From positions 1-58,843 of the forward strand of contig NZ_BAGA01000086.1 in NCBI RefSeq assembly GCF_000308595.1: 58,843 nt of DNA. The letters are read 5' to 3'. The stretch is from Nocardia higoensis NBRC 100133. GTDB taxonomy: Bacteria; Actinomycetota; Actinomycetes; Mycobacteriales; Mycobacteriaceae. The notes under the pieces were generated by a model. The model ran no database searches. It worked only from the letters and a program-made list of their open reading frames with translations, and was not told the DNA's origin. Position numbers and translations under genes: made by a program. Below, in pieces: positions 1-9,775 of this stretch (within the stretch, counting starts at the first letter, position 1; every line of letters starts with the position of its first letter).

Positions 1-1
1 C

Positions 2-2962
2 GCCCGCGACACCGCCACCGCCGAACTCGCCCGCGCCGAAGCCGAAGTCGAGCTGGCCCGCAGCCGCCACGCCGCCGCCCTGCGGGACTGGCAGTCCCGG
101 CACCACGAGCTCTACGCACCGCTCGGCCCCGGTCTCGTCGATGCCCTGACAGCCGCCTCGGCCGAATCCGGGGATTCCGCATCGCCGGCCGAACTCCTCG
201 CCGAGCGCACCGCCCCGCTGTCCGAGGAACTCCGGGAGCGCCGGCTCACCGCCCGGGCCCGGGCCGCGGCCGCCGAGTCCCGGCTCACCGCGCTCACCGA
301 CGAATCCGCCGGCCTCCGAGAGGAACTCGACGAGTCCCCCACCTCGCCCACGGCCGGGGACACCGGGCTGTCCGGCCACAGCGGAGCGCCTCTGTGGCGG
401 CTGGTCCAGTTCGCCGAGCACGTCGGCGAGGAAACCGCGGCCGGTATCGAAGCCGCCCTCCAAGCCGCGGGCATCCTCGACGCACGGGTCGGCACCCTCT
501 CTGCCAGACGTGCGGCACGACTCCCGATGACGGAATCCGGCACATCCGGCTCGGGCGCGGCAGCGACGGCCACGGCCGGGCGGGCAGCGGTCGACAGCAG
601 CCGGATCGGCGACCTTGCGTCCGGCGGCGCGAACAGCGCGACCGCTCACGTCCTCGTCCCGCTTCCGCCCGAGCACCGCCCGGCCGGTCGTACCCTCGCC
701 GATGTACTCGGCGTCGAGCAGGACTGCGCCGAACTCGGCATCGAGCGAGCAGTGGTCGCCGATCTCCTCGCCTCCATCGCGCTGGGCGAGGACGGGGACG
801 AGAGCGGGCGGACGCCCGACCTCAGGGCACTGACGGTCGATGCGAGCGGCGGCTACCGGCACGGTGTCCGGCTGGGACGCGCTGCCAAACAACGGGCCGA
901 GTTCATCGGGGCGGCGGCGCGTGCCCGGCGCAGGCGGGAACGCCTGGCCGAACTCGACGCCGAGATCGCGACCGTACGTCGAGAAGCGCGGGACGCGCGG
1001 GACGAGATGAGCCGCGCCGAGGCGGGGCTCGCCGAGCTGGCCGCGGCCGCCAAGGCGCTGCCCCGGCCCACAGCGGTGACCACGGCCTCGCGTGCCGCGG
1101 CCGAGGCCGCGGGCGGATTACGTTCGGGCGCCGAGGCCGCGGCCCACGCCGAACGCGACCTCGACCAGGCCGTCGCCGAGGTGACCGCGCAGGAGAAGAA
1201 GCTGCGCGCGACCGCCGCCGAGCACGCCACGCCGCGCGAGGCCGCCGAACTGGACGCGCTCGCCGCGGCCATCCGGCATTTCGAGAACACCGGCGCCGGG
1301 CTGGCCCGGTTGCGGCTCGAGCACGAACGAGCGCTCGAACGTGAGCGGGAGGGCGCCGATCGGTACGAGGAGGCGGTGGCGCTGGCCGAGGCGTTCGCGG
1401 AGGAAGCCGAGGCGGCGCGGGCGGGATTCGAGGAGCAGCAGCGCAAGCTGGCCACCTTGCGGGAGGCTCTGGGCGCGGGGGCAGCCGAGATCGACGCGGA
1501 ACTCGCGCGCGCCGGGCAACGCATCGATGCCTGCCGGGCCGAACAGAAGTCCGCGCGCACGGCCGCCAACGAGGCCATCGCGGCGGTCGGCGACGCCGAG
1601 GCCGCCTACCGGACCGCCCATGAGGCGCTCGGCACCGCGCTGACCGAGGTGCTTGCGCAGGCGCGCGCCCTCGCGCCCTACGCCCAGCCCGATCTGCTCG
1701 CCCTGCTCGGCGCCGACCCCGATCTCCGCTGGCCGAGCAGCCCGGCGGCATGGTCGACGCCGGAGCAGGTGCTCTACCGCATCGCCCAGGCCGGACCGGA
1801 CGGTACCGCCCAGGTGCTGCCGACCGAGGTCGCCGAACTCTTCGAGGCGCTGTGGACGGCGACGGCTCAGGTGCGGGCCGGGGAGGCGGCCCGCAAGTCC
1901 ACGCGCAGCGCGGTCACCGCGGCCCTGCAGGAGTTCGACGGCGCGCTGGCGGACTCCGGACGCGACTACCGGCTGCGCTGGGACGCCGCCGACGGCCTGA
2001 CCGTCGTGCAGGTGCAGGACGAGCACGGGCTGTGCCCACTCGCGGATTTCGCCGCGCGGGTCGCGAACGCCCGCAGCGATCAGGAACTGCTGCTCACCGA
2101 CGCCGAGCGCCGCATCCTCGAGGACGCCCTGCTGACCGGTCTCGCCCAGCAGATCCACGAGCGCATCGGCGACGCCCGCGAGCTCATCGCCAAGATGGGT
2201 GCGGAGATGAAGAAGCGCCGCATGTCCTCGGGCAACACCCTCGGCGTGCACTGGCTGCTCGCCGACGATCTGTCCGACAGCGCACGAGCGATGTGCAAGC
2301 TGCTCGACCGGGAGACCGCCGCCCTGGAACCGGCCGATCTGGCCGCCGTCCGCGCGCATTTCGCCGCCGAGATCAGAGCCGCGCGGGCCGCCCACCCGGA
2401 GCGGTCCTACCCGGAGATCCTGGCCACCACCCTCGACTACCGTCGCTGGCGGGTCTTCTCGTTCACGCTGATCGGGGCCGACGGCAGCGAGGACAAGCTG
2501 ACCGTCGCCCGGCACAGCGCGCTCTCCGGCGGCGAGCAGTCGGTCTCACTGCATCTGCCGTTGTTCGCCGCCGCGCACGTCATGCTGGACTCGGCCGACC
2601 CGCAGGCGCCGCGCCTGCTCGCCCTGGACGAGGCGTTCGCCGGCGTGGACGACAACGGCCGCAGCGAATTGCTCGGCCTGAGTGTGCAATTCGACCTCGA
2701 CCTGTTCATGACCGGCTACGACCTGTGGATCACCTACCCGCACGTCCCCGGCTGCGCCCACTACGACCTGGCCCACTCCGCCGCCGAGCACACCGTCAGC
2801 GCGACCCTGCTGGTGTGGGACAGCGGAGATCTGCTCGCCGAACACGACGGGACGGATCTCACCGCCGCGCTCGGCTCTCCCGACCGCCGCCGGGTCCCCG
2901 CGGGCATCGAGGGCGGCCTGACGTTCGACGACATGCCGGGCGCCCCGGCCACCGTGTCCTGA
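2..2962 (+). CDS. SMC/SbcC-like ATPase, TIGR02680 (JetC-like), 5' truncated
   Basis: The frame is open from the window edge, so about 986 C-terminal residues are visible and the N-terminal Walker A lies outside. Most of the visible part is Ala/Glu/Arg-rich coiled coil. The C-terminal ATPase lobe has the ABC signature LSGGEQ near visible residue 841 and a Walker B ending LDEAFAG near 871-885, followed by a tail typical of TIGR02680 proteins. That family is the SMC-like subunit of a four-gene neighbourhood (TIGR02677-02680) known as a Wadjet plasmid-defence type. The coding sequence is followed by a convergent peptidase gene, so any partner genes must lie upstream. The family assignment is from motif pattern and length, and the specific Wadjet subtype is not decided here. 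Confidence 0.8.
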   Translation, partial: ARDTATAELARAEAEVELARSRHAAALRDWQSRHHELYAPLGPGLVDALTAASAESGDSASPAELLAERTAPLSEELRERRLTARARAAAAESRLTALTDESAGLREELDESPTSPTAGDTGLSGHSGAPLWRLVQFAEHVGEETAAGIEAALQAAGILDARVGTLSARRAARLPMTESGTSGSGAAATATAGRAAVDSSRIGDLASGGANSATAHVLVPLPPEHRPAGRTLADVLGVEQDCAELGIERAVVADLLASIALGEDGDESGRTPDLRALTVDASGGYRHGVRLGRAAKQRAEFIGAAARARRRRERLAELDAEIATVRREARDARDEMSRAEAGLAELAAAAKALPRPTAVTTASRAAAEAAGGLRSGAEAAAHAERDLDQAVAEVTAQEKKLRATAAEHATPREAAELDALAAAIRHFENTGAGLARLRLEHERALEREREGADRYEEAVALAEAFAEEAEAARAGFEEQQRKLATLREALGAGAAEIDAELARAGQRIDACRAEQKSARTAANEAIAAVGDAEAAYRTAHEALGTALTEVLAQARALAPYAQPDLLALLGADPDLRWPSSPAAWSTPEQVLYRIAQAGPDGTAQVLPTEVAELFEALWTATAQVRAGEAARKSTRSAVTAALQEFDGALADSGRDYRLRWDAADGLTVVQVQDEHGLCPLADFAARVANARSDQELLLTDAERRILEDALLTGLAQQIHERIGDARELIAKMGAEMKKRRMSSGNTLGVHWLLADDLSDSARAMCKLLDRETAALEPADLAAVRAHFAAEIRAARAAHPERSYPEILATTLDYRRWRVFSFTLIGADGSEDKLTVARHSALSGGEQSVSLHLPLFAAAHVMLDSADPQAPRLLALDEAFAGVDDNGRSELLGLSVQFDLDLFMTGYDLWITYPHVPGCAHYDLAHSAAEHTVSATLLVWDSGDLLAEHDGTDLTAALGSPDRRRVPAGIEGGLTFDDMPGAPATVS

Positions 2963-2995
2963 ACTACGAACCGTGATCGACGCGGCGTCCTGATC

Positions 2996-3021
2996 GACCC
3001 GGCCGGGCGACCGGCCGGGTC
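2996..3021. terminator. Perfect hairpin between convergent genes
   Basis: Arms GACCCGGCCGG (2996-3006) and CCGGCCGGGTC (3011-3021) pair over 11 bp around a GCGA tetraloop of the stable GNRA type. It sits between the stop codons of two convergent genes, so it probably serves as a bidirectional terminator. There is no clear U-tract, which is common in GC-rich actinobacteria. Confidence 0.65.
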
Positions 3022-3025
3022 GGCG

Positions 3026-3544
3026 TCAGCGCGCGCTCGCGTCGGGCAGCATGGCCGGGCACGGCAGGCCGGGCAGGCCGACCAGCTCGAAGTGCCACCA
3101 CTCGTTCAGGAATGTCCGGCACAGCCCCCACCGGTTGCCGTTGGCCTCGAGCCATTGCGCGCCCGCCTGTGGGCCGACGTCGATCGCCTGCCCGGTGACG
3201 TGGGTGGATTCGCCGGGCGGCAACACCCAGCGCCTGGCCTCCTCGGGGCTGCCGTAGGTGGCCACCCCGTCGTCCCACATCGCCTGCTGCTCGGCGGGGG
3301 TGCGGTAACCGGATGTGATCGACAGCGGCACGCCCTCGGCCCGGGCGGCGTCGGCGGCCATGGTGTAGGCAAGCGCCAGCAAAGGGTCCAGCCCCTCTGT
3401 GCCTGCCGCCGAGCCGAGACCTTCGGCGATATCGCCCGGGGTCGCGGTCGCGGTGGCCGTGCCGAGCGTGCCGCCGAGTACGACGACCGGGGCGGCCACC
3501 GCCGCCAGAACGACTCTTCTACCGAGCGAGCGAGTCCGAAGCAT
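3026..3544 (-). CDS. Secreted M15-family D,D-carboxypeptidase (VanY-like)
   Basis: 172 residues. The N-terminus has basic residues followed by a hydrophobic stretch (about residues 10-35), a likely signal peptide for export. The zinc-peptidase motifs of family M15B are present: ESTHVTGQAIDVG, giving the SxHxxGxAxD ligands, and EWWHFE near the C-terminus. The YRTPAEQQ segment is also typical of VanY domains. The expected role is cleavage of the terminal D-Ala-D-Ala bond of peptidoglycan stem peptides outside the membrane. The ATG at 3544 is chosen because it directly precedes the signal peptide. The gene stands alone, convergent with the SMC-like gene. Confidence 0.85.
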   Translation of the reverse strand: MLRTRSLGRRVVLAAVAAPVVVLGGTLGTATATATPGDIAEGLGSAAGTEGLDPLLALAYTMAADAARAEGVPLSITSGYRTPAEQQAMWDDGVATYGSPEEARRWVLPPGESTHVTGQAIDVGPQAGAQWLEANGNRWGLCRTFLNEWWHFELVGLPGLPCPAMLPDASAR

Positions 3545-3694
3545 GCCGACGATGGTAGTGGCGGATCGGTCACGGGCCCGGACTCGTGATCAGCCCGACA
3601 CGCCCAGCGTAGACCCAGCCGCAGGATGGCGTGTCGGACCGCCGCGAACGGCGAAGTGCGTCACGAGCATTGGTCATAGCCGATGGAAATCATG

Positions 3695-3726
3695 CTATCC
3701 ACAAAGTTATCCAGTGCTGTGGATCA
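3695..3726. other. Cluster of three DnaA-box-like 9-mers
   Basis: CTATCCACA (3695-3703), TTATCCAGT (3707-3715) and TGTGGATCA (3718-3726, reverse complement TGATCCACA) each resemble the TTATCCACA/TTGTCCACA DnaA box with one or two mismatches. They lie in an AT-richer patch of the 305-bp gap between the M15 peptidase and cutA. No dnaA or dnaN is nearby, so this is not a recognised oriC; it could bind DnaA or be chance. Nothing else was seen in this gap. Confidence 0.3.
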
Positions 3727-3849
3727 CACGCGCACCCCGCCGGCTACCGATCCCGAGTACACGCCATGGCCCCCGGCGGCCCCCCGGACACACGCGAATC
3801 GCGTCCGGGCAGCGCGATATTCGGCCCGACCTGGGCCACACTGTTCGCC

Positions 3850-4176
3850 ATGGCCGACGACCAGATCGTAGACGTGACCATCACCGCCGACGACGCCGAA
3901 TGGCTGGCCGAGTTCGCCCGCGGACTCGTGGCGGACCGACTTGCCGCCTGCGGCAACATCATTCCCGGCGTCCGGTCGATCTTCCGCTGGAAAGACGAGA
4001 TCGACGACGAGGCCGAGGCGCTGCTGGTCCTGCACACCCGCGCCTCGCTGGTGCCCCGGATCATCGAACGCGCCGATGCCGAGCACCCCTACGACACCCC
4101 GCAGGTGCTCGCCCTCCCCGTGAGCGCCGCACACCCTGGGTACCTGCGATGGGTACTCGACGAGACCGCGCACTGA
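3850..4176 (+). CDS. cutA: CutA family protein (divalent-cation tolerance)
   Basis: 108 residues from the ATG at 3850. The frame is open further upstream, to a GTG near 3631, but CutA proteins are about 105-115 residues and the family fold starts at the DVTITADDAE strand. Family hallmarks visible are LVADRLAACGNIIPGVRSIFRWK, the HTRASLVPRIIERADAEHPYDTP region and the LPVS-x8-YLRWV end. CutA forms trimers and is linked to copper/divalent-metal tolerance in E. coli; its role in actinobacteria is unclear. It is monocistronic, with a hairpin at its stop codon. Confidence 0.85.
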   Translation: MADDQIVDVTITADDAEWLAEFARGLVADRLAACGNIIPGVRSIFRWKDEIDDEAEALLVLHTRASLVPRIIERADAEHPYDTPQVLALPVSAAHPGYLRWVLDETAH

Positions 4177-4217
4177 GCCGACGACCGGAGGGAGCCACCC
4201 CGGCCGTCGGGGCTCAG
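4173..4217 (+). terminator. Long interrupted hairpin after cutA
   Basis: CTGAGCC (4173-4179) pairs with GGCTCAG (4211-4217). Inside these arms GACG/CGTC and CCGG/CCGG segments extend the stem with small bulges. It overlaps the cutA stop codon and is a plausible factor-independent terminator, though without a U-tract. Confidence 0.45.
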
Positions 4218-4482
4218 CGACGAGCGCCGGTCCGCGCCCGGCCCAGGGAACACCATCCCCGGATGCTCCCACCGGCCGAACTCGTCCGGATCGAACGGAT
4301 CGAACCTGTCATCCGATCAGCAACCGCGGACCCAGTTCCGCGGGACCTTCCAACTCCTCTTACCGGAATGCCCAGCACGAGAACGCGTGACATCCCGGTC
4401 ACCAGGATGCCTCACCGAACCTCGTTGCCGCTGCGGTGAATCGAGGGACATTCCGCTGTCCGGAGGACGCCGGAGGTGTCCG
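4218..4482. other. Intergenic stretch, no feature recognised
   Basis: Gap between the cutA terminator and the fumarase stop codon. Reading frames here are short and have no recognisable product. No RNA gene or repeat was seen. Confidence 0.5.
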
Positions 4483-6159
<1,677 letters not shown>

Positions 6160-6286
6160 GGATCGCACTCCTTCGAGGTGGGACGGCGGCTCGCGCACTG
6201 GCGTCCGGCTCGGCTCGAGGTACGCCGGACCCGAGCCGGGCTGGTCTCGAGCGATCATGAGCGTATCCATGGTCTTGAATCGGCTT

Positions 6287-6305
6287 TGTGGTTAGGCAAC
6301 CCTAT
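6287..6305. promoter_or_regulatory. IdeR/DtxR-type iron-box-like sequence
   Basis: The 19-mer TGTGGTTAGGCAACCCTAT matches the mycobacterial IdeR consensus TTAGGTTAGGCTAACCTAA at 14 of 19 positions, including the central GGTTAGGC core. It lies between divergent class I fumarase and MarR genes, about 130 bp upstream of the fumarase start. Iron control of a 4Fe-4S fumarase would make sense, but binding is not shown. Confidence 0.4.
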
Positions 6306-6408
6306 GTCGGGTGCGGTTGCACGTGTCACCGCCGGGTGCTACCTCTCGACACCTGACGCGCGCCACCGTGACCGTTCCAATGACGCGTCGGAGTGTGGAG
6401 GCTGTGCC

Positions 6409-6879
6409 GTGAGCGAACCCCGGTGGCTCGACGACCTGGAGATGCGCGCCTGGCGGGGATTCGTGCGCAGCCGCGACACCATCGCGGCGGCGGTCGGCGG
6501 CGACTCGGTGCGCGACTCCGACCTCACCTTCGTCGAGTACCAGGTGCTCGCCTATCTCGCCGAGTCCGAGAACAACCGGCTGACCTTCGCCGAACTGGCC
6601 GCCAGACTGGAATGGTCGCAGAGCAGGCTCTCGCACCAGATCACCCGGATGAACAAGCGCGGTCTGGTCGAGCGCGAGCCGATCCCCGCCGACGCCAGAC
6701 GCACCGCCGCCCGGCTCACCGACTTCGGTGAACAGGTGCTCGCGGCCGCCGCGCCCGCGCATCTGCGCAGCGTGCGACGGCACATCATCGATGTCCTCGA
6801 CCGCGAGCAGCTCGCCGCGCTGGCCGATATATACGACACACTGCTCGCCCACCACCGCCGTCCGCCCGAGGCCGACTGA
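6409..6879 (+). CDS. MarR-family transcriptional regulator
   Basis: 156 residues. The winged helix-turn-helix of MarR proteins is visible in the middle: LTFVEYQVLAYLAES, LTFAELAARLEWSQSRLSHQITRM (recognition helix) and the wing GLVEREPIPADARRTAARLTDFG. The GTG at 6409 is chosen because GGAGG lies 7 nt upstream; a longer frame from 6178 has no family support before this point. MarR proteins bind as dimers and often respond to small phenolic or CoA ligands. The gene is divergent from fumarase and its target is unknown. Confidence 0.85.
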   Translation: MSEPRWLDDLEMRAWRGFVRSRDTIAAAVGGDSVRDSDLTFVEYQVLAYLAESENNRLTFAELAARLEWSQSRLSHQITRMNKRGLVEREPIPADARRTAARLTDFGEQVLAAAAPAHLRSVRRHIIDVLDREQLAALADIYDTLLAHHRRPPEAD

Positions 6880-7073
6880 CCCCGTCCCGCGGCGACGGCA
6901 CAGCCCGGCGGCCAGCCGCGGCGGTGCGACGGCGACGGCGACAGGCCGGAAAGACGCCTCGGCCGGCTCGACTTCGCGTGCCCCGGGCGGCTCCGGCCTC
7001 TCCGGGCGCCCGCCACGACAGCGCTGCCGGGGCCGCGAACGATCCCGGCAGCCGCTGACGAGTGGGATCCGGC

Positions 7074-8285
7074 TCAGGCCGAGGCCGCCGCCGGCCGGCT
7101 GACCGCAGGCGCCTCCGGCACGCCGAGCGCGCGCTCGAACCCCTCGGGCACGACGATGTCGCTGCGATCGAGATCGGTGACAGCGGTCTTGCGCAGTCCG
7201 AGCAGCGCCGAATCGATACCGCCGCGCAGGATGTCGAGCACGTTCTCGACACCGGCCTGCCCGTTGGCGGCCAGGCCCCACAGGTAGGCGCGCCCGATCA
7301 TGACCGCGCGCGCACCGAGGGCGACGGCCTTGACCACATCGCTGCCGCGCCGGATGCCGCCGTCGAGCAGCACCTCGATCTCGTGACCGACGGCGTCGGC
7401 GATGACCGGGAGCGCGCGGATCGCCGCGGGGGTCCCGTCGAGATTGTTGCCGCCGTGGTTGGACACCGAGATCGCGGCCACGCCCGCGGCGACCGCCCGG
7501 TGCGCGTCGTCCACCCGCATCACGCCCTTGAGCATGACCGGCCCGTCCCACTGCTCGCAGATCCAGGCCACATCGTCCCAGTCCGGAGCGGGAGTGCCCA
7601 TCCACTGGCCGTAGGCGCCGAAGAAGGCCGGGGCCGCGCCGCCGCCGACAGCCATGTTCGGCGCGGTGAGATCGGGAATGTGGCCGGACTTGAGGTAGGT
7701 GGCCAGCCAGCGCGGACGCGCCAGGGTCTGCGGCGCGAAGCTCAGCATGGCCTTGAAGTCCAGCTTCTCCGGGATCTGCGGGCTGCCCCAGTCCCGGCCG
7801 TGCGAGAAGGACCAGTCGAGCGTGAGGATCAGCCCGACCGCACCCGCCGCCTTCGCCCGCGCCATCCGCTCACTGATCTCGTCCTTGCTGCCGCACCAGT
7901 AGAGCTGGAAGAAGGTGGCCGGGTTGGCCGCCACCACCTCTTCGACCGGCTTGCTCGCGAACGAGCTCAGGCCCATCGCGATGCCCCGGTTGGCGGCGGC
8001 GCGCGCCACGGCGACCTCACCGTCGGGGTGCACGGCCTGCACGCCGGTCGGCGAGATCAGCACGGGCATCGAGATGTGCTGTCCCAGTACCGTCGTCGAC
8101 TGGTCACGCTCGCCGATCGGGCCCGCCGCATGCGGGGCGAAGCCGAGTTCGGTGAAGGCGCGCTCGTTGTCGCCGATGGTCTGGCCGCGCTCGGAGCCGG
8201 CGATCAGCGCGCCGTACACCGACTTCGGCAGCCGTTTCTTCGCGCGCCGCTGCGCCTCGGCGACGGTCTCGAACCATGCGTTCAT
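7074..8285 (-). CDS. mftD: Mycofactocin biosynthesis FMN enzyme MftD
   Basis: 403 residues. It belongs to the FMN-dependent alpha-hydroxyacid dehydrogenase family and closely resembles M. tuberculosis MftD as I recall it: AWFETVAEAQRRAKKRLPKSVY at the N-terminus, SPTGVQAVHPDGEVAVARAA, FSHGRDWGSPQIPE, the catalytic SNHGGNNLDGTPA and the GGIRRGSDVVKAVALGARA phosphate-binding loop. MftD oxidatively deaminates the AHDP intermediate to pre-mycofactocin. The ATG at 8285 overlaps the mftE stop codon (TGATG), indicating translational coupling; the frame upstream of it is within mftE. The Ala/Pro-rich C-terminal tail is not conserved. Confidence 0.93.
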   Translation of the reverse strand: MNAWFETVAEAQRRAKKRLPKSVYGALIAGSERGQTIGDNERAFTELGFAPHAAGPIGERDQSTTVLGQHISMPVLISPTGVQAVHPDGEVAVARAAANRGIAMGLSSFASKPVEEVVAANPATFFQLYWCGSKDEISERMARAKAAGAVGLILTLDWSFSHGRDWGSPQIPEKLDFKAMLSFAPQTLARPRWLATYLKSGHIPDLTAPNMAVGGGAAPAFFGAYGQWMGTPAPDWDDVAWICEQWDGPVMLKGVMRVDDAHRAVAAGVAAISVSNHGGNNLDGTPAAIRALPVIADAVGHEIEVLLDGGIRRGSDVVKAVALGARAVMIGRAYLWGLAANGQAGVENVLDILRGGIDSALLGLRKTAVTDLDRSDIVVPEGFERALGVPEAPAVSRPAAASA

Positions 8286-8980
8286 CAGGAAGCCCTTTCC
8301 ACGTTCTCCGGCCACCAGTGCCGGACCTTGTCCGTCAAGTCGTCGGTCAGCGCGTCGAGCAGACGCTGTCCTTCGTCGGCATCGGCGCCGGTCGGGTCGC
8401 CGAGCACCCCGTTGTCGCTGACCGCGCGTACCCCGCCCGCGCGCAGCAGCGGCAGGATCTCCCGCAGCGGCCTGGTATCACCGGGTTCGGCGCGCTCGAG
8501 GCGCACCCGGCCGGGGTCCAGCGCCAGCTGCAGCGCGGTCTCGGCCCGTCCGGCGTGCGGATCGCCCGCCCAGCTCGGCAGGTGCACCCGGACGTCACGT
8601 GACTCCGAGCGCAGCAACGACTCCGCGCGTCGCAGCGGTTCGAGGTTGCCGCCGTGACCGCTGACGATCAGCAGCCGGTCGAAGGTCTCGGTAGCCGACC
8701 GGCACAGCTCGACGATCACCAGCTCGAGCGCGCGCTGCCCGATCGACAGGGTGCCGGGGAAGCCCGCGTGCTCTCCGCTCGAGCCGTAGGGCAGGGCGGG
8801 GGCGATCAGCACGTCGGGCCGCCGCTCGGCCAGCCGGGAACACAGCGCCACGGCGATATCGGTGTCGGTGGACAGCGGCAGGTGCGGACCGTGCTGCTCG
8901 GTCGCGCCGACCGGGATGGCGAGGATCACTCCGGAGCCGGAGCATGCGCCCGCCTCCGGTGATGTGAGATCGGCCATCAT
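8285..8980 (-). CDS. mftE: Mycofactocin precursor peptidase MftE (creatininase family)
   Basis: 231 residues. Metal-binding motifs of the creatininase/MftE family are clear: VGATEQHGPHLPLSTDTDIA near residue 25, GSSGEHAGFPGTLS, and SGHGGN near residue 110. MftE releases the modified C-terminal Val-Tyr dipeptide (AHDP) from the MftA precursor. Here it is the first gene of a two-gene operon with mftD, the reverse of the mycobacterial mftD-mftE order. Adjacent ATGs at 8980 and 8977 are both possible starts. It is divergent from mftR across a 62-bp gap. Confidence 0.9.
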   Translation of the reverse strand: MMADLTSPEAGACSGSGVILAIPVGATEQHGPHLPLSTDTDIAVALCSRLAERRPDVLIAPALPYGSSGEHAGFPGTLSIGQRALELVIVELCRSATETFDRLLIVSGHGGNLEPLRRAESLLRSESRDVRVHLPSWAGDPHAGRAETALQLALDPGRVRLERAEPGDTRPLREILPLLRAGGVRAVSDNGVLGDPTGADADEGQRLLDALTDDLTDKVRHWWPENVERAS

Positions 8981-8987
8981 GGATCAC

Positions 8988-9040
8988 GACATTAACGTCA
9001 CGCACTGACATAATCAATACCTTCAGCCGCTGACATAATC
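8988..9040. promoter_or_regulatory. Candidate MftR operator region
   Basis: In the gap between mftE and mftR, GACATTAACGTC (8988-8999) is a near-perfect palindrome, and CTGACATAATC occurs twice as a direct repeat (9005-9015 and 9030-9040, 25 bp apart). TetR proteins bind such short symmetric elements, so autoregulation of mftR and control of mftED are likely. This is inferred from position and symmetry. Confidence 0.45.
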
Positions 9041-9042
9041 GA

Positions 9043-9633
9043 GTGGTGACGACCACACGTCCGGGCCGCCCGCGCGGCACCTCCAAGCGCGATCTCGAAC
9101 TGATCGCGATGCGCCTGTTCAGCGATCAGGGCTTCGACAACACGACCGTCGAGCACATCGCCACGGCCGCGGGCATCAGCGGCCGCACCTTCTTCCGCTA
9201 CTTCCCCAGCAAGGCCGAAGTGCTCTGGCACCAGTTCGACGCCGAGGTCGAGGCGCTGCGCGCGGCCTTCGCCACCGTGCCCGCCGACGTGCCGATGATG
9301 ACCGCGGTGCGGCAGGTGGTCGTGCGCGCCAACACCTATCGCGCCGAGGACGTCGGCGAGCTGCGCACCCGTATGCACCTGATCGCGTCGGTGCCCGCAC
9401 TGGCCGCCACCGCCGGCCCGCACTACGACGCCTGGGAACGCGCGGTCGGCGACTTCGCCGCGCACCGGCTCGGCGAGCCGCCGGACGCGCTGCTGCCGAT
9501 GGCCGTCGGCCGGACCACCCTGGCGGCGGCCCGCGCCGCCTTCGACGCCTGGTTGCGTCAGGCCGACGCCGATCTGACCGTCTACCTGGACCGCGCGCTC
9601 ACGGCATTGGAGCGCGGTTTCGCAACCGCGTGA
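9043..9633 (+). CDS. mftR: TetR-family regulator, MftR-like
   Basis: 196 residues. The N-terminal TetR helix-turn-helix reads GFDNTTVEHIATAAGISGRTFFRYFPSK. The ligand-binding part carries the pattern of the mycofactocin-system regulator: WHQFDAEVEALRAAFATVP, AVRQVVVRANTY, ELRTRMHLIASVPAL and LPMAVGRTTLAAARAAFDAWL. Mycobacterial MftR represses mft genes and is released by long-chain acyl-CoAs. GTG at 9043 or 9046 can start the protein. Its position divergent from mftE-mftD supports the call; an unrelated TetR regulator remains possible. Confidence 0.75.
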   Translation: MVTTTRPGRPRGTSKRDLELIAMRLFSDQGFDNTTVEHIATAAGISGRTFFRYFPSKAEVLWHQFDAEVEALRAAFATVPADVPMMTAVRQVVVRANTYRAEDVGELRTRMHLIASVPALAATAGPHYDAWERAVGDFAAHRLGEPPDALLPMAVGRTTLAAARAAFDAWLRQADADLTVYLDRALTALERGFATA

Positions 9634-9637
9634 TGAT

Positions 9638-9750
9638 CGGCTTCGCCCCCGGGAGACCACCGGCTTCGCTCCCCGTGAGACGACCGGCTTCGCTCCCCGC
9701 GAGACGACCGGCTTCGCCCCGGCGAGACGACCGGCTTCGCCCCCGAGGGG
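9638..9750. repeat. Five tandem copies of a 23-24-bp repeat
   Basis: CGGCTTCGC starts at 9638, 9661, 9685, 9709 and 9732, giving units of 23-24 bp that end in GAGACGAC or a close variant. The array fills the gap between mftR and the stressosome promoter. The units are contiguous, without the spacers of a CRISPR array. It may be a minisatellite-type array. Confidence 0.75.
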
Positions 9751-9775
9751 ATGATTTCCGTGCGAGCAAACCCCA

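Noticed and set aside
3695..3726. Chromosomal origin of replication
   Set aside because: Only three imperfect boxes, and no dnaA, dnaN or gyrB genes nearby.
8981..9042. A hidden mftA precursor gene between mftE and mftR
   Set aside because: The gap is only 62 bp and contains operator-like repeats; no short frame ends in the MftA-type Val-Tyr motif.
9638..9750. Possible CRISPR array
   Set aside because: Units are contiguous 23-24-bp repeats without unique spacers and no cas gene is nearby.
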